Made by a program: the position numbers and the translations under genes. From JANQJA01 sp040880285 (GTDB taxonomy: Bacteria > Pseudomonadota > Gammaproteobacteria > Pseudomonadales > Azotimanducaceae): DNA of 64,000 bases. A model generated the notes under the pieces. It ran no database searches and was not told the origin of the DNA. It saw nothing but the letters and a program-made list of their open reading frames with translations. The stretch is taken from assembly GCA_040880285.1 (NCBI GenBank), contig JBBDIT010000075.1, positions 4,330 through 68,329 of the forward strand, given 5' to 3'. Below are positions 36,120 to 44,351 of this stretch, in pieces (within the stretch, counting starts at the first letter, position 1; every line of letters begins with the position of its first letter).

Positions 36120-36617
36120 TCATTGGGTCGCCGGGCAGTTTTCCGCAATCAGGCGTTCGGCTTTGGTGACTTCCGTTGCACGTCGCTCGGGTGTGAGCTC
36201 TCGCCAGAGTCCGTCTTCGCCTTTCATAAAGATATTCCGGAACTGATTGAGCTTTTGAAGGGTTCGCCGCCCGAGCGTGCAGTTGACTTCTCGCCCCTGG
36301 CTGCTGACTGCTTCCATCTGCGCGATATAGTCTTCATCCTCGGCTGTCGCTGATGAAGAACCAGCAGCCTGATTTTGAGAAGCCGATTCGCCCGATTGTG
36401 GTTCGCGACCACCCGGGCGTGGTGCTTTCGGTGGCTTCGGGATTTCATCGGCCACCCTGTTGCGCGGCTGCATCTGGGAGAAGTTAAACACACCGTCGTC
36501 GTCCACCCACATATAGTAAGGGCGCTCCTCGGCATTGGCGCAAGTTAACGAAAACTGGGCGAAGATCAACGAGGTGATTATCAGGTAACGCGAAATTCCC
36601 ATGTGGCTATTATCCAT
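36120..36617 (-). CDS. DUF4124-type secreted protein
   Basis: A 165-residue protein. A hydrophobic signal (ISRYLIITSLIFAQFSLTCA) is followed by YYMWVDDDGVFNFSQMQPR, the short DUF4124 domain seen in many gammaproteobacterial envelope proteins, and then a low-complexity Ser/Gln/Gly linker and a helical tail. The start may be ATG 36617 or the sixth residue Met. The function is unknown; it likely acts in the periplasm. It is convergent with the lipoprotein. Confidence 0.65.
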   Translation of the reverse strand: MDNSHMGISRYLIITSLIFAQFSLTCANAEERPYYMWVDDDGVFNFSQMQPRNRVADEIPKPPKAPRPGGREPQSGESASQNQAAGSSSATAEDEDYIAQMEAVSSQGREVNCTLGRRTLQKLNQFRNIFMKGEDGLWRELTPERRATEVTKAERLIAENCPATQ

Positions 36618-36704
36618 TATCGGGACCCACGCCGGTATCTAATAATGAGAGGTGCCTGACTATCGGTGCAGATCCAGGATGTGCCCACGGGACGTGCTTA
36701 TGCC

Positions 36705-36733
36705 TTGACTCACCGGGTCCGCTTCGATTTAAT
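36705..36733 (+). promoter_or_regulatory. Sigma-70 promoter of tRNA-Phe
   Basis: TTGACT (36705-36710), a 17-bp spacer, then TTTAAT (36728-36733), followed by a G/C-rich discriminator of the kind seen at stable RNA genes. It would start transcription about 105 bases before the mature tRNA. Confidence 0.65.
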
Positions 36734-36787
36734 AGCGCCTCCTCGAAGCAGGCCGATCAGGGCTCATCCTGAACTGGTCGCCTCTTG

Positions 36788-36806
36788 TGACTTTCGGCCT
36801 GGCCGA
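36788..36806. repeat. Perfect 9-bp inverted repeat in the tRNA leader
   Basis: ctttcggcc, t, ggccgaaag: perfect palindrome 43 bases before the mature tRNA-Phe. It may be a processing structure in the leader RNA. Its right arm ggccgaaag recurs in the repeat modules around 37030 and 53920. Confidence 0.4.
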
Positions 36807-36848
36807 AAGCGCGTCCGGCATCTGCGTTTGCCACGTAAGCCGCACAAT

Positions 36849-36924
36849 GGCCAGATAGCTCAGTCGGTAGAGCAGGGGACTGAAAATCCCCGTGTCGGTG
36901 GTTCGATTCCACCTCTGGCCACCA
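36849..36924 (+). tRNA. tRNA-Phe(GAA)
   Basis: A complete 76-nt cloverleaf including the encoded CCA: acceptor GGCCAGA/TCTGGCC, D-loop AGCTCAGTCGGTAGAGCA, anticodon loop CTGAAAA with GAA in the anticodon positions, T-arm GGTTCGATTCC. It is the insertion site of the island at 36877-53889: the last 50 bp are duplicated at 53840. The mature tRNA is still whole, so integration did not damage the host gene. Confidence 0.95.
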
Positions 36925-36926
36925 AC
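36877..36926 (+). repeat. attL: 50-bp core inside tRNA-Phe
   Basis: From ggactgaaaatccccgtgtc to ctctggccaccaac. Identical to 53840-53889 over 50 bp; the base before differs (g here, c there). It includes the anticodon stem, T-arm and acceptor 3' end, the classic att core of a tyrosine recombinase acting on tRNA genes. Confidence 0.9.
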
Positions 36927-37157
36927 GATTTTTCGCGGCCACGCCGCGAAAATATCGGGCGGCAGTGTTTTCGCGCAGCGAAAATCACGAGAGCCAACAC
37001 GTTTTGCGCCTTCGGCGCAAAATCGTGGCCGAAAGCGACTGAAGACGCGAAAGGCAGCTATGATCACTCTTGCGAGCATTCCGAACGAACTCACCTCCTA
37101 CGGCGAAGATCTCGGGCGGCAGTCATTTCGCGTAGCGAAGTACCAAGAGCCGAACAA
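36927..37157. repeat. Hairpin-rich repeat modules next to attL
   Basis: No gene is visible here. In order: hairpin tttttcgcggc-cac-gccgcg (36930s); module A (about 36946-36998, with ttttcgcgcagcgaaaa); module B (about 36998-37037, with ttttgcgccttcggcgcaaa); module C (about 37038-37101, gactgaagacgcgaaaggca); then a diverged copy of A (about 37102-37157). Modules A, B and C occur again beyond attR in the order B-C-A. Confidence 0.6.
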
Positions 37158-37212
37158 CCTGATCAATCCCCCTTGCGTGAGTTTTGCGGGACGGGAATTG
37201 ATGGTTCACGAA

Positions 37213-38160
37213 TCAATAGAGCTCAATTACTGATTCATGAGCGAGGCAACCTTCAAGGTCAACTCGCACGCGATATGTCCCCGCCGGTAGATCGTGCTCA
37301 AAGTAGTACCGCTTCAAGCTTTCGATGCTCGTGTCGAAGAGCGTTCGCTCCCTACCGTCATCGACACCCGAAACTCTCATGCGAATATCAATGTTCGCTC
37401 CCGACAGCGATTCCTTCACGCCGAAGGCGATACGCGAGGGCTCAGAGTCAATGAAATCGAGAGCGGTGTAATAGTTGAAAAATACACCGGCCCCCTGCGC
37501 CTTTCGCACCTTGCCTAAAAGATGGGCCAATCCTAAATCATCCAACCGAAAGTTGAGTGTTTGAACATCTGCGTCAGTCCGCACAATGATGTGTTTAAGT
37601 GTGTTCTCGAGCGACAACGGACTGGCAGACAAAACTTCTGCACATCGCTGCAGAATCTGATCAGGTGATGGGTAAGCCTCGTCATGATAGATGCCCGAGA
37701 ATTCGAGCTGATCAAATCCTGCATCGTCACTATAGACTTTTGAAGCGTGTGACTGCATGTTGCCGCAGGAGAATTGGGTTTCCGGCTGGGTCAGGAGTGC
37801 TTCAGCATCCAGGACCAGCATCACCAGAAACCCCGCATGCTTTCCCTGATAAAAGTCCTTGGGCTTCCTGATCCCCTCGATATGAAATTGGGTGGGAGTT
37901 CTCGGCCGAAAGTACAACCTTACACGGGAGTGAGCATCGCTCCGGTTGTCAATAATGTCTTGAGGTGCGATGTCGTTTTCAACGACGCCCTCCTCTTCAG
38001 CATGCATCCTGGAGAGCAGACTGCCGCGTGCGAGGATCGCCAACGCATTTTCCAGGGGCTCGTGACGAAAAAGATAGTTGGGCCAGACTCGTCGATAGTT
38101 GACGAATCGCGTTGACCATTCCTCCACGTGCCTGCGGAACCTACCGACAGTGATGCCCAT
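37213..38160 (-). CDS. DarT-like DNA ADP-ribosyltransferase toxin, divergent subtype
   Basis: A 315-residue protein. Its core aligns by eye with DarT: LFRHEPLENALAILARGSLL against the usual N-terminal NAD-binding start, LYFRPRTPTQF against FYFTP-SPMMF, and CAEVLSASPLSLENTLKHII against the QAE-containing catalytic strand, with Glu at E175. DarT enzymes transfer ADP-ribose to thymidine in ssDNA and block replication. It ends with a ~90-residue tail not seen in canonical DarT. It is read after its macrodomain partner with a TAATG overlap, an antitoxin-then-toxin order opposite to the darTG pair at 51885. Confidence 0.65.
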   Translation of the reverse strand: MGITVGRFRRHVEEWSTRFVNYRRVWPNYLFRHEPLENALAILARGSLLSRMHAEEEGVVENDIAPQDIIDNRSDAHSRVRLYFRPRTPTQFHIEGIRKPKDFYQGKHAGFLVMLVLDAEALLTQPETQFSCGNMQSHASKVYSDDAGFDQLEFSGIYHDEAYPSPDQILQRCAEVLSASPLSLENTLKHIIVRTDADVQTLNFRLDDLGLAHLLGKVRKAQGAGVFFNYYTALDFIDSEPSRIAFGVKESLSGANIDIRMRVSGVDDGRERTLFDTSIESLKRYYFEHDLPAGTYRVRVDLEGCLAHESVIELY

Positions 38161-39041
38161 TACAGACTGATCGGGATGCGTTCTCTTGGTACCTGCTCGG
38201 AATCCGACTGCCGAAAGAGCTCAATCGCCAGCGAATTGCGACCCGACCGATCCGCAAGATTGATCGGCCTCGCATAGGGTAGTTCCGCTAAAACCGAAAG
38301 TAACTTTAGCGCATGCTCATAGGCTGAGTCAGGCAAATCGAGTCGTGAGACCGGCATTTCCAATAGCAGCGCCCATAAGCGATAGAGGTCTTCTTCGGCG
38401 GCTAGCAGTTCGCCTGCGCCATCACCCGCTCGCAAGTCGCCAGCTTCGTCCACATCTACGCTAAACGGGTCATTCAGGAAAATAGCTTTGAACTTACCGT
38501 CTCGCGATTTGACGAGATTTCTCACGTCATTCTTGAAGCATTCATACGAGCGCGGCGGAACTGACCGCAACAAAGGCAGTTCGTGCTCGGGCGCGCCGAC
38601 GTCCCTTTCAAAATCATGGATGTAGACTTTGATCGGAAGATCTTGCAAATGCTTGACCATTAACGGTCGAACATCGGCCCAATCCAGACCGCCATTGCCG
38701 CAGCCAAGCCTGGGGAAGGCGATTTCTCTTATTCCCAGCTTCTGGTAATCCCGGCGGAATTCCATAAGACCATGTTGGATCCACTCTATCTTGGAAGGGC
38801 TCCGCCAGTGTTTCTTGGTGGCGAAGTTCAGCACCCACGTTTGATCGCCCTTCCACAACCAGATCGAGCCAGGCTTTAACTCGCCTTGTTCACAGATCAG
38901 CTTGTATTCCTCGAACATCTTCGGGTAGCGACTTTTGAATTCCGCGGCAATGCCCTTGCCCATCACACCTACGGTGTTCACTGTGTTGACGAGCGTCTGG
39001 GCTTGAGAAGTCATCAGGCTAGTGCGATGAAAGTGGAGCAT
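38160..39041 (-). CDS. Macrodomain (DarG-like) antitoxin partner
   Basis: A 293-residue protein. The first ~165 residues are a macrodomain close to DarG: LVNTVNTVGVMGKGIAAEFK, LNFATKKHWRSPSKIEWI and FPRLGCGNGGLDWADV. Such domains remove ADP-ribose from DNA. The C-terminal half (about 175-293; helical, with the acidic stretch VDVDEAGDLRAGDGAGELLA) differs from the DarT-binding domain of the canonical DarG at 52529. The stop overlaps the toxin start, so both are made from one message. Its pairing with the divergent toxin is inferred from position and from the overlap. Confidence 0.75.
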   Translation of the reverse strand: MLHFHRTSLMTSQAQTLVNTVNTVGVMGKGIAAEFKSRYPKMFEEYKLICEQGELKPGSIWLWKGDQTWVLNFATKKHWRSPSKIEWIQHGLMEFRRDYQKLGIREIAFPRLGCGNGGLDWADVRPLMVKHLQDLPIKVYIHDFERDVGAPEHELPLLRSVPPRSYECFKNDVRNLVKSRDGKFKAIFLNDPFSVDVDEAGDLRAGDGAGELLAAEEDLYRLWALLLEMPVSRLDLPDSAYEHALKLLSVLAELPYARPINLADRSGRNSLAIELFRQSDSEQVPRERIPISL

Positions 39042-39155
39042 CAGTCGGCGAACTCCTACTCGGTGGTTGCAGTGTTTAATCTATCACACGAGCCGGGATT
39101 TTGGGGCCACCTGGGCTCAGTGAAAATACATTCTGTCGGCTGATCTGCCAACAGA

Positions 39156-40220
39156 TCATGCGGTTACTGCTGGACCCAGAGTTGGTTCGGGCTGACAGCT
39201 CGCGTTGGCTGCGGCAATCAGCCTACAAAGCTCCGCACGAGAATAGTGGGTCGTAATCCTGCCCGACCTGTGCCCCAACAGATCCTGCCGATCCTCGAAG
39301 CTAACGCCTGCAGCTCGTAACCTCCTCCCAAACGTGTGTTTGAGATCGTGCACACGAACCTGCGGCAGACCTGCCTTTTTCCGGGCCCGCATCCATGCAG
39401 AATTCAGCATTCGTGTCACCGGCTTACCTCGATAAGTAAAAACGAACTCTGGATGCTTCCCTCGCATCCGATCCACAACGTCGAACGCGATCCGATTGAG
39501 TACGACCAGTCGATCATCACCGTTCTTTACGTACTCTCCGGGAATGATAAAGGTCGTGGTGTCCAGCTCCGGTACCGCGACCTCCCACTCCCATCGCAAT
39601 CCACAAATCTCCGCGTCTCTACAACCCGTGTTGACCGCGAACAAAGCCATGTTGCGAAGATGCTCGGGCAGATGTACAAACAGCAGCTCCTGCTCTTCCC
39701 AGCTCAAGGGATAGGGTTTTCGTTTCTTGGTATCGGGCATCAGCTTGATCCGCGGCGCTGACTGAAGCCAGGTCATCCCAAACTCATCGACCCACTCCAT
39801 CGCCGCCAGGTTGAGAATCCTGCGCACAACCTTCAAACCGTGATTGATCGTGCCCACCGCCGCCCCTTCGGCTTGACGATGCTCAATCCAGGGCTTGAGC
39901 GTACCTGTATGGATCTTGTCGATCGGCACATCACCGATCCACGGCATCAGGAGCTTCAGGCGACCTATATCACTACGCAAGCTTCGCTTGTGGGTATTCT
40001 CGATCACGAACTTCGCTGCAGCCTGCTCGAACGTTCGCGCTGGCCGAACGCCAAAGATCTGCGCCTGCCGCGTTTCTTCAACGAGCTTGGCTAAATAGCA
40101 TTCGGCTTCTTCGAGGCTACTTGTGCCAGTGCTTTGGCAAACGCGCCGCCCGCCGATCCGCTTGTCGATGTGCCAGACACCCGCGCGTTTGATGAGACCT
40201 GGCGATCGCTTCCTTCCCAC
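39156..40220 (-). CDS. Tyrosine recombinase (island integrase)
   Basis: A 354-residue protein starting MGRKRSPGLIKRAGVWHID, a common start of tRNA-island integrases. Catalytic motifs: NTGCRDAEICGLRW with the first Arg, VHDLKHTFGRRL where the usual HxxR is HxxK, DLLGHRSGRITTHYSRAE with His and Tyr. It should recombine the 50-bp tRNA-Phe core sites. It lies about 2.2 kb from attL, transcribed toward it. Its first 130 bases overlap the upstream excisionase-like gene. Confidence 0.85.
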   Translation of the reverse strand: MGRKRSPGLIKRAGVWHIDKRIGGRRVCQSTGTSSLEEAECYLAKLVEETRQAQIFGVRPARTFEQAAAKFVIENTHKRSLRSDIGRLKLLMPWIGDVPIDKIHTGTLKPWIEHRQAEGAAVGTINHGLKVVRRILNLAAMEWVDEFGMTWLQSAPRIKLMPDTKKRKPYPLSWEEQELLFVHLPEHLRNMALFAVNTGCRDAEICGLRWEWEVAVPELDTTTFIIPGEYVKNGDDRLVVLNRIAFDVVDRMRGKHPEFVFTYRGKPVTRMLNSAWMRARKKAGLPQVRVHDLKHTFGRRLRAAGVSFEDRQDLLGHRSGRITTHYSRAELCRLIAAANASCQPEPTLGPAVTA

Positions 40221-40444
40221 GTGTTAGCTCCCATTGAATTCTGAATCTGGCCCTTCGTTGCCTTGTATTCGTCTACCCACGCGTCCAGCTCCAATCGGTC
40301 GAAGGCGACACCTTGATGGCCGATCGGCACTTCAATCAGTTTTGGCCGGACCTCACTGTTGAACCGATTGCGATCCATGCCGAGGTAAGCTGGTGCATCA
40401 CGATGGCGAATCAGCCGGGGCAGAAGAACGACGGAGGACTTCAT
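40091..40444 (-). CDS. Excisionase-like (AlpA-type) DNA-binding protein
   Basis: A 117-residue protein. IRHRDAPAYLGMDRNRFNSE, then VPIGHQGVAFDRLELDAWVD is a winged-helix excisionase-like domain (about residues 12-62) as in recombination directionality factors; the Ser/Gly-rich tail may be non-essential. The start overlaps the stop of the upstream gene (ATGA), and its tail overlaps the integrase start by 130 bases. A role in excision or regulation of int is likely. Confidence 0.7.
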   Translation of the reverse strand: MKSSVVLLPRLIRHRDAPAYLGMDRNRFNSEVRPKLIEVPIGHQGVAFDRLELDAWVDEYKATKGQIQNSMGANTWEGSDRQVSSNARVSGTSTSGSAGGAFAKALAQVASKKPNAI

Positions 40445-40773
40445 GGCTCGGGAAAGTGATCAACCGCACGCCGAAAACGAAGCTCAAGTGCAGCGAGAAG
40501 TTCGCTGTCAGTTGCTCCCGCGAGGTCGCTCTGAGCCGATATCCACGCAGAGATCTCTTCAACGTTCGATGTCGAATGTCCGGTCCCCAACAAGCCTACA
40601 ATCGAGCGGGTGTCCGGAATCATCAGTGGCGACATCAATGCAGTGGTTGCCCACCTTGCTTTGCAGTCATTGAGTCTTTCGCACTCGCCAGCCGGACCCG
40701 AGCAGGTCTCGAGGACCTCGAGCCGGATGAGCTTGCCTTCCCCCGACTGTCCTTTCACGATCTTAAGGGTCAT
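40441..40773 (-). CDS. Unknown 110-residue protein of the integrase operon
   Basis: It has a good ribosome binding site (AGGAGG, six bases before the ATG), and its stop overlaps the next gene start (ATGA), so it is a real, translated gene. The sequence MTLKIVKGQSGEGKLIRLEV looks like the start of a small beta-rich domain, followed by helices. No family is recognised. It heads the leftward int operon, opposite the XRE regulator. Confidence 0.55.
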   Translation of the reverse strand: MTLKIVKGQSGEGKLIRLEVLETCSGPAGECERLNDCKARWATTALMSPLMIPDTRSIVGLLGTGHSTSNVEEISAWISAQSDLAGATDSELLAALELRFRRAVDHFPEP

Positions 40774-40798
40774 ACTTCCCTCCTAACTACAATAATGA

Positions 40799-40861
40799 CA
40801 TCCAGAATGGTATTTTAGGCGTTACAATAACATATTGGAAGGCAATTTTTCATTCTGGATG
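40799..40861. promoter_or_regulatory. Divergent promoter region with two inverted operator half-sites
   Basis: catccagaatg (40799-40809) and cattctggatg (40851-40861) are perfect 11-bp inverted copies, 52 bp apart, about five helical turns. They flank the promoter region shared by the leftward int operon and the rightward XRE/restriction operon. The XRE protein encoded at 40890 is the obvious candidate to bind here. Confidence 0.5.
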
Positions 40862-40889
40862 ATAAAAATATCTGCTAGCTGGAGCCTCG

Positions 40890-41090
40890 ATGATCCGTTG
40901 CCACCTGTCCCGGTTGATGGGCGAACGAAAGATGAATATCGCGGACGTTGCCCGGGAGACCGGACTGCATCGAAACACTGTTACCCTGCTGTACAAGGAA
41001 ACCGCGACCCGGGTCGACCTGGATGCAATCGACAAGCTATGTCGGCTGTTCGAGTGCGAGGTGGGAGAGCTGTTGGAACATGTCGACTGA
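40890..41090 (+). CDS. XRE-family regulator (Cro/C1-type HTH), 66 residues
   Basis: A compact helix-turn-helix protein: MNIADVARETGLHRNTVTLL is the HTH, with VDLDAIDKLCRLFECEVGEL after it. GGAG precedes the ATG. It resembles control proteins of restriction systems and small phage Cro-like repressors. It is first in a rightward, overlapping gene chain leading to hsdR, so it may delay restriction until methylation has occurred, and may control int. Inference only. Confidence 0.8.
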   Translation: MIRCHLSRLMGERKMNIADVARETGLHRNTVTLLYKETATRVDLDAIDKLCRLFECEVGELLEHVD

Positions 41091-41313
41091 AGAAGCCGTG
41101 AGAGTGATCCTCCCGCCAACTGCACCCGTCACCTCGAAGTTACCAGGTCAGCTGACGAAGGGTGTATGCCTATCACACGACAGACAACATCAAGTTCGGT
41201 ATACAGTGATTTTCTGGAAGCAAGGCGACACTCGCCGCCGCGAGCGCCGCGTCAGTCGGAAGCGTTTAGAAGCCGACCGAATGAATGAGAACCCGGAGCG
41301 TTGCTCATCATGA
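41080..41313 (+). CDS. Unknown 77-residue protein between the regulator and hsdR
   Basis: The ATG at 41080 lies inside the XRE gene's end; its TGA (41311-41313) overlaps the hsdR ATG. Both overlaps suggest translational coupling, so it is probably real. It starts MSTEEAVRVILPPTAPVTSK and ends in a very basic stretch (RRRERRVSRKRLEADRM), perhaps nucleic-acid binding. No family is recognised. Confidence 0.45.
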   Translation: MSTEEAVRVILPPTAPVTSKLPGQLTKGVCLSHDRQHQVRYTVIFWKQGDTRRRERRVSRKRLEADRMNENPERCSS

Positions 41314-44300
41314 CCGAACAAGAACTCGAACAAGCACTGATCGGCAAACTGACCGATCTAAAGTACAAGCATCGCCGGGACATCCGCGACCGCGCGGCCC
41401 TCGAAAGCAACTTCCGTAAGCACTTCGAAGCGCTCAACCGAGTCCAGCTGACCGACGGCGAGTTCAAGCGCCTCCTCGACGAGATCATTACCCCGGACGT
41501 CTTCACCGCGGCGACTCTGCTGCGTGATATCAACAGCTTCACCCGCGACGACGGCACCCCGCTCAACTACACCCTCGTTAACATCAAGGACTGGTGTAAA
41601 AATACTTTCGAGGTCGTCAATCAGCTCCGCATTAATACCGACTACAGCCATCACCGCTATGATGTGATGCTGCTGATCAACGGCATCCCTGCCGTCCAGA
41701 TCGAACTCAAGACCCTCGGCATCAGCCCCCGCCGGGCCATGCAGCAGATCGTCGACTACAAGAAAGACCCCGGCAACGGCTATACCAAGACCTTGCTGTG
41801 TTTCATCCAGCTCTTCATCGTCTCCAACCAGACCGAGACGTACTATTTCGCCAACAACAATGACCGTCATTTCGCCTTCGATGCGGAGGAAAACTTCCTG
41901 CCGATCTATCAGCACGCGAGCGAAGACAATACCAAGATCACCTACCTGGATGACTTCGCCGATTCCTTTCTAGCCAAATGCACGCTCGCGACAACCATCA
42001 GCCGATACATGGTCCTCGTCGCATCGGAGCAGAAGATGCTGATGATGCGTCCTTACCAGGTCTATGCGGTCAAGGCCATCGACCAATGCATCCGCGAAAA
42101 CCGTGGCAACGGCTACATCTGGCACACCACCGGCTCGGGCAAGACGCTAACGTCCTTCAAGGCCTCCACACTCCTCAAACTCAACCCCGACATTCACAAG
42201 TGCCTGTTCGTCGTCGACCGCAAGGACCTCGATCGCCAGACCCGTGAGGAGTTCAACCGCTTCCAGGAGGGTTGCGTCGAGGAAAACACCAACACCGCCG
42301 CGCTGGTCCGCCGCCTAGTCTCAGATTACTCTGGGGACAAGGTCATCGTCACTACCATCCAGAAGCTCGGCCTCGCCCTGGACGAAACCAGCAAATACAA
42401 TAAGCAGGGCGGGAAGAATGGCCAGAAGAATGGCAAGGCCACCTTCAAACAGCGCCTCGAACCGCTACGCGACCAGCGGATGGTCTTCATCTTCGACGAG
42501 TGCCACCGCTCCCAGTTCGGCCAGACGCACCAGACCATCAAAAACTTCTTCCCCAAGGCCCAGCTCTTCGGCTTTACCGGCACGCCAATCTTTACCGAAA
42601 ACGCCACCGTCAGGCAGATCGAAGATGACATTCAGACGCTACGCACCACCAAGGATCTTTTCCAGAATGAGCTGCATGCCTACACCATCACCCACGCCAT
42701 AGAAGACCAGAACGTTCTTCGCTTTCATGTAGACTACTTCAAACCTGACGGCGAAAATCCGCCCAAGCCCGGTGAACCCCTCACCAAGCGCGCCATCGTC
42801 GACGCCATCCTCGCCAAACACGACGCCGCCACCGGCCAGCGCCACTTTAACGCGCTCTTCGCGACTGCCTCGATCAACGACGCCATCGAGTACTTCGAAC
42901 TGTTTAAACAGGTCCAGACCGAGCGTGAGGAGGGCGATCTCGACTTTGTTCCACTGAAGGTCGCTGCCGTCTTCTCACCGCCCGCCGAGGGCAACAAGGA
43001 TGTCCAACAGCTACAGGAGGACCTGCCGCAGGAGCTTGAAGACAACAAGCAGGAGCCCGACAAAAAAAAGGCCGCACTCAAGTCCATCATCGCCGACTAC
43101 AACGCCCGCTATGACACCAATCACAGCATCGGCGAGTTCGACGCCTACTATCAAGACGTTCAGAAACGTATCAAAGATCAGCAATACCCTAACCGCGACC
43201 TCCCTCGAAACGGGGCGGAGAAGATCGACATCACCATTGTCGTCGACATGCTGCTCACCGGCTTCGACGCCAAATACCTCAACACCCTTTACGTCGATAA
43301 AAACCTGAAGCACCACGGTCTCATCCAGGCCTTCAGCCGCACCAACCGTGTGCTCAACGCAGCCAAACCCTACGGCCACATTCTCGACTTCCGCGGCCAG
43401 CAGGCGAACGTCGATGAAGCCATTACCCTGTTCTCCGGTGCAAAGGCCGACCAGGCGAAGGAAATTTGGCTGGTCGACAAGGCACCCGTGGTAATCGAAC
43501 GGCTCAAGGCCGCCCGACAGGAACTGGACGACTTTCTCCTGTCTCAGGGTCTTGAAGCGCGCCCTGAAGCCGTACTTAAACTAAAGGGCGACGACGCTCG
43601 CGTCGCCTTCGTCAAACAGTTCAAAGAGGTCCAGCGCCTCACCACCCAGCTTGACCAGTACACCGACCTCAGCGACGAACAGCGCGAAGACCTCGAGCAG
43701 ACACTTCCCAAAGATGACGCCCGCGCCTTCCGCGGCGTCTACCTTGAAACCGCCAAGCGTCTAAAAGCGAAACAGGATCAGACCGGGGGCGACGGGGTCC
43801 GCGAGCCCACAGGTGATTACGACGGTGACGAAATCGACCAGCTCGATTTCGAGTTCGTCCTCTTCGCCTCGGCTGATATTGACTACGACTACATCATGAA
43901 CCTCATAGCCCGATTCAGCGGCCAGACGGCCGCCCAGCAGGAGATGAGCCGTGAGCAGCTCATTCGCCTGATCCGCGCTGACGCCAAGTTCATGGACGAA
44001 CTCGACGAGATCACTGAATACGTCCGCACGCTTGAAACCGGCCAGCCCCTCACTGAGGAGCAGGTCCGCGCTGGCTACCAACGCTTCAAAGACGAGCGCC
44101 ATACCGCCGAACTCGCCGCCATCGCGGATAAGCACGGGCTCACAAACGCTGCGCTGCAGGAATTTGTCGAAGTCATCCTTGCGCGAATGATCTTCGACGG
44201 CGAACGCCTCACCGACCTGATGGCGCCTCTAGACCTGGGCTGGCGCGAACGCCGAGAGAAGGAACTGGCGCTGATGGACGACCTGTTGTCACTGTTAAGG

Positions 44301-44351
44301 AAGCGTGCAGGCGAGCGGACGATCTCGGGCTTGAATGCCTATGAGCATTGA
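41310..44351 (+). CDS. hsdR: Type I restriction enzyme HsdR subunit
   Basis: A 1013-residue protein from ATG 41310 (overlapping the upstream gene stop). The nuclease motif is in MLLINGIPAVQIELKTLG, the helicase Walker A WHTTGSGKTLTSF near residue 271, DECHRSQFGQ near 396, and later helicase motifs (GFTGTP, FSRTNRVLN). The C-terminus has helices for docking to HsdM/HsdS. It cuts unmethylated DNA after ATP-driven translocation. It is followed by hsdS with a 17-bp overlap. Confidence 0.9.
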   Translation: MTEQELEQALIGKLTDLKYKHRRDIRDRAALESNFRKHFEALNRVQLTDGEFKRLLDEIITPDVFTAATLLRDINSFTRDDGTPLNYTLVNIKDWCKNTFEVVNQLRINTDYSHHRYDVMLLINGIPAVQIELKTLGISPRRAMQQIVDYKKDPGNGYTKTLLCFIQLFIVSNQTETYYFANNNDRHFAFDAEENFLPIYQHASEDNTKITYLDDFADSFLAKCTLATTISRYMVLVASEQKMLMMRPYQVYAVKAIDQCIRENRGNGYIWHTTGSGKTLTSFKASTLLKLNPDIHKCLFVVDRKDLDRQTREEFNRFQEGCVEENTNTAALVRRLVSDYSGDKVIVTTIQKLGLALDETSKYNKQGGKNGQKNGKATFKQRLEPLRDQRMVFIFDECHRSQFGQTHQTIKNFFPKAQLFGFTGTPIFTENATVRQIEDDIQTLRTTKDLFQNELHAYTITHAIEDQNVLRFHVDYFKPDGENPPKPGEPLTKRAIVDAILAKHDAATGQRHFNALFATASINDAIEYFELFKQVQTEREEGDLDFVPLKVAAVFSPPAEGNKDVQQLQEDLPQELEDNKQEPDKKKAALKSIIADYNARYDTNHSIGEFDAYYQDVQKRIKDQQYPNRDLPRNGAEKIDITIVVDMLLTGFDAKYLNTLYVDKNLKHHGLIQAFSRTNRVLNAAKPYGHILDFRGQQANVDEAITLFSGAKADQAKEIWLVDKAPVVIERLKAARQELDDFLLSQGLEARPEAVLKLKGDDARVAFVKQFKEVQRLTTQLDQYTDLSDEQREDLEQTLPKDDARAFRGVYLETAKRLKAKQDQTGGDGVREPTGDYDGDEIDQLDFEFVLFASADIDYDYIMNLIARFSGQTAAQQEMSREQLIRLIRADAKFMDELDEITEYVRTLETGQPLTEEQVRAGYQRFKDERHTAELAAIADKHGLTNAALQEFVEVILARMIFDGERLTDLMAPLDLGWRERREKELALMDDLLSLLRKRAGERTISGLNAYEH

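Noticed and set aside
36666..37454. A 262-codon open frame over tRNA-Phe and the repeats
   Set aside because: It runs straight through the tRNA and hairpin repeats, has no family wording, and is explained by stop-poor G/C-rich DNA.
41358..41915. A 185-codon frame antisense to hsdR
   Set aside because: hsdR has clear motifs on the + strand; the reverse frame is a shadow from strong codon bias.
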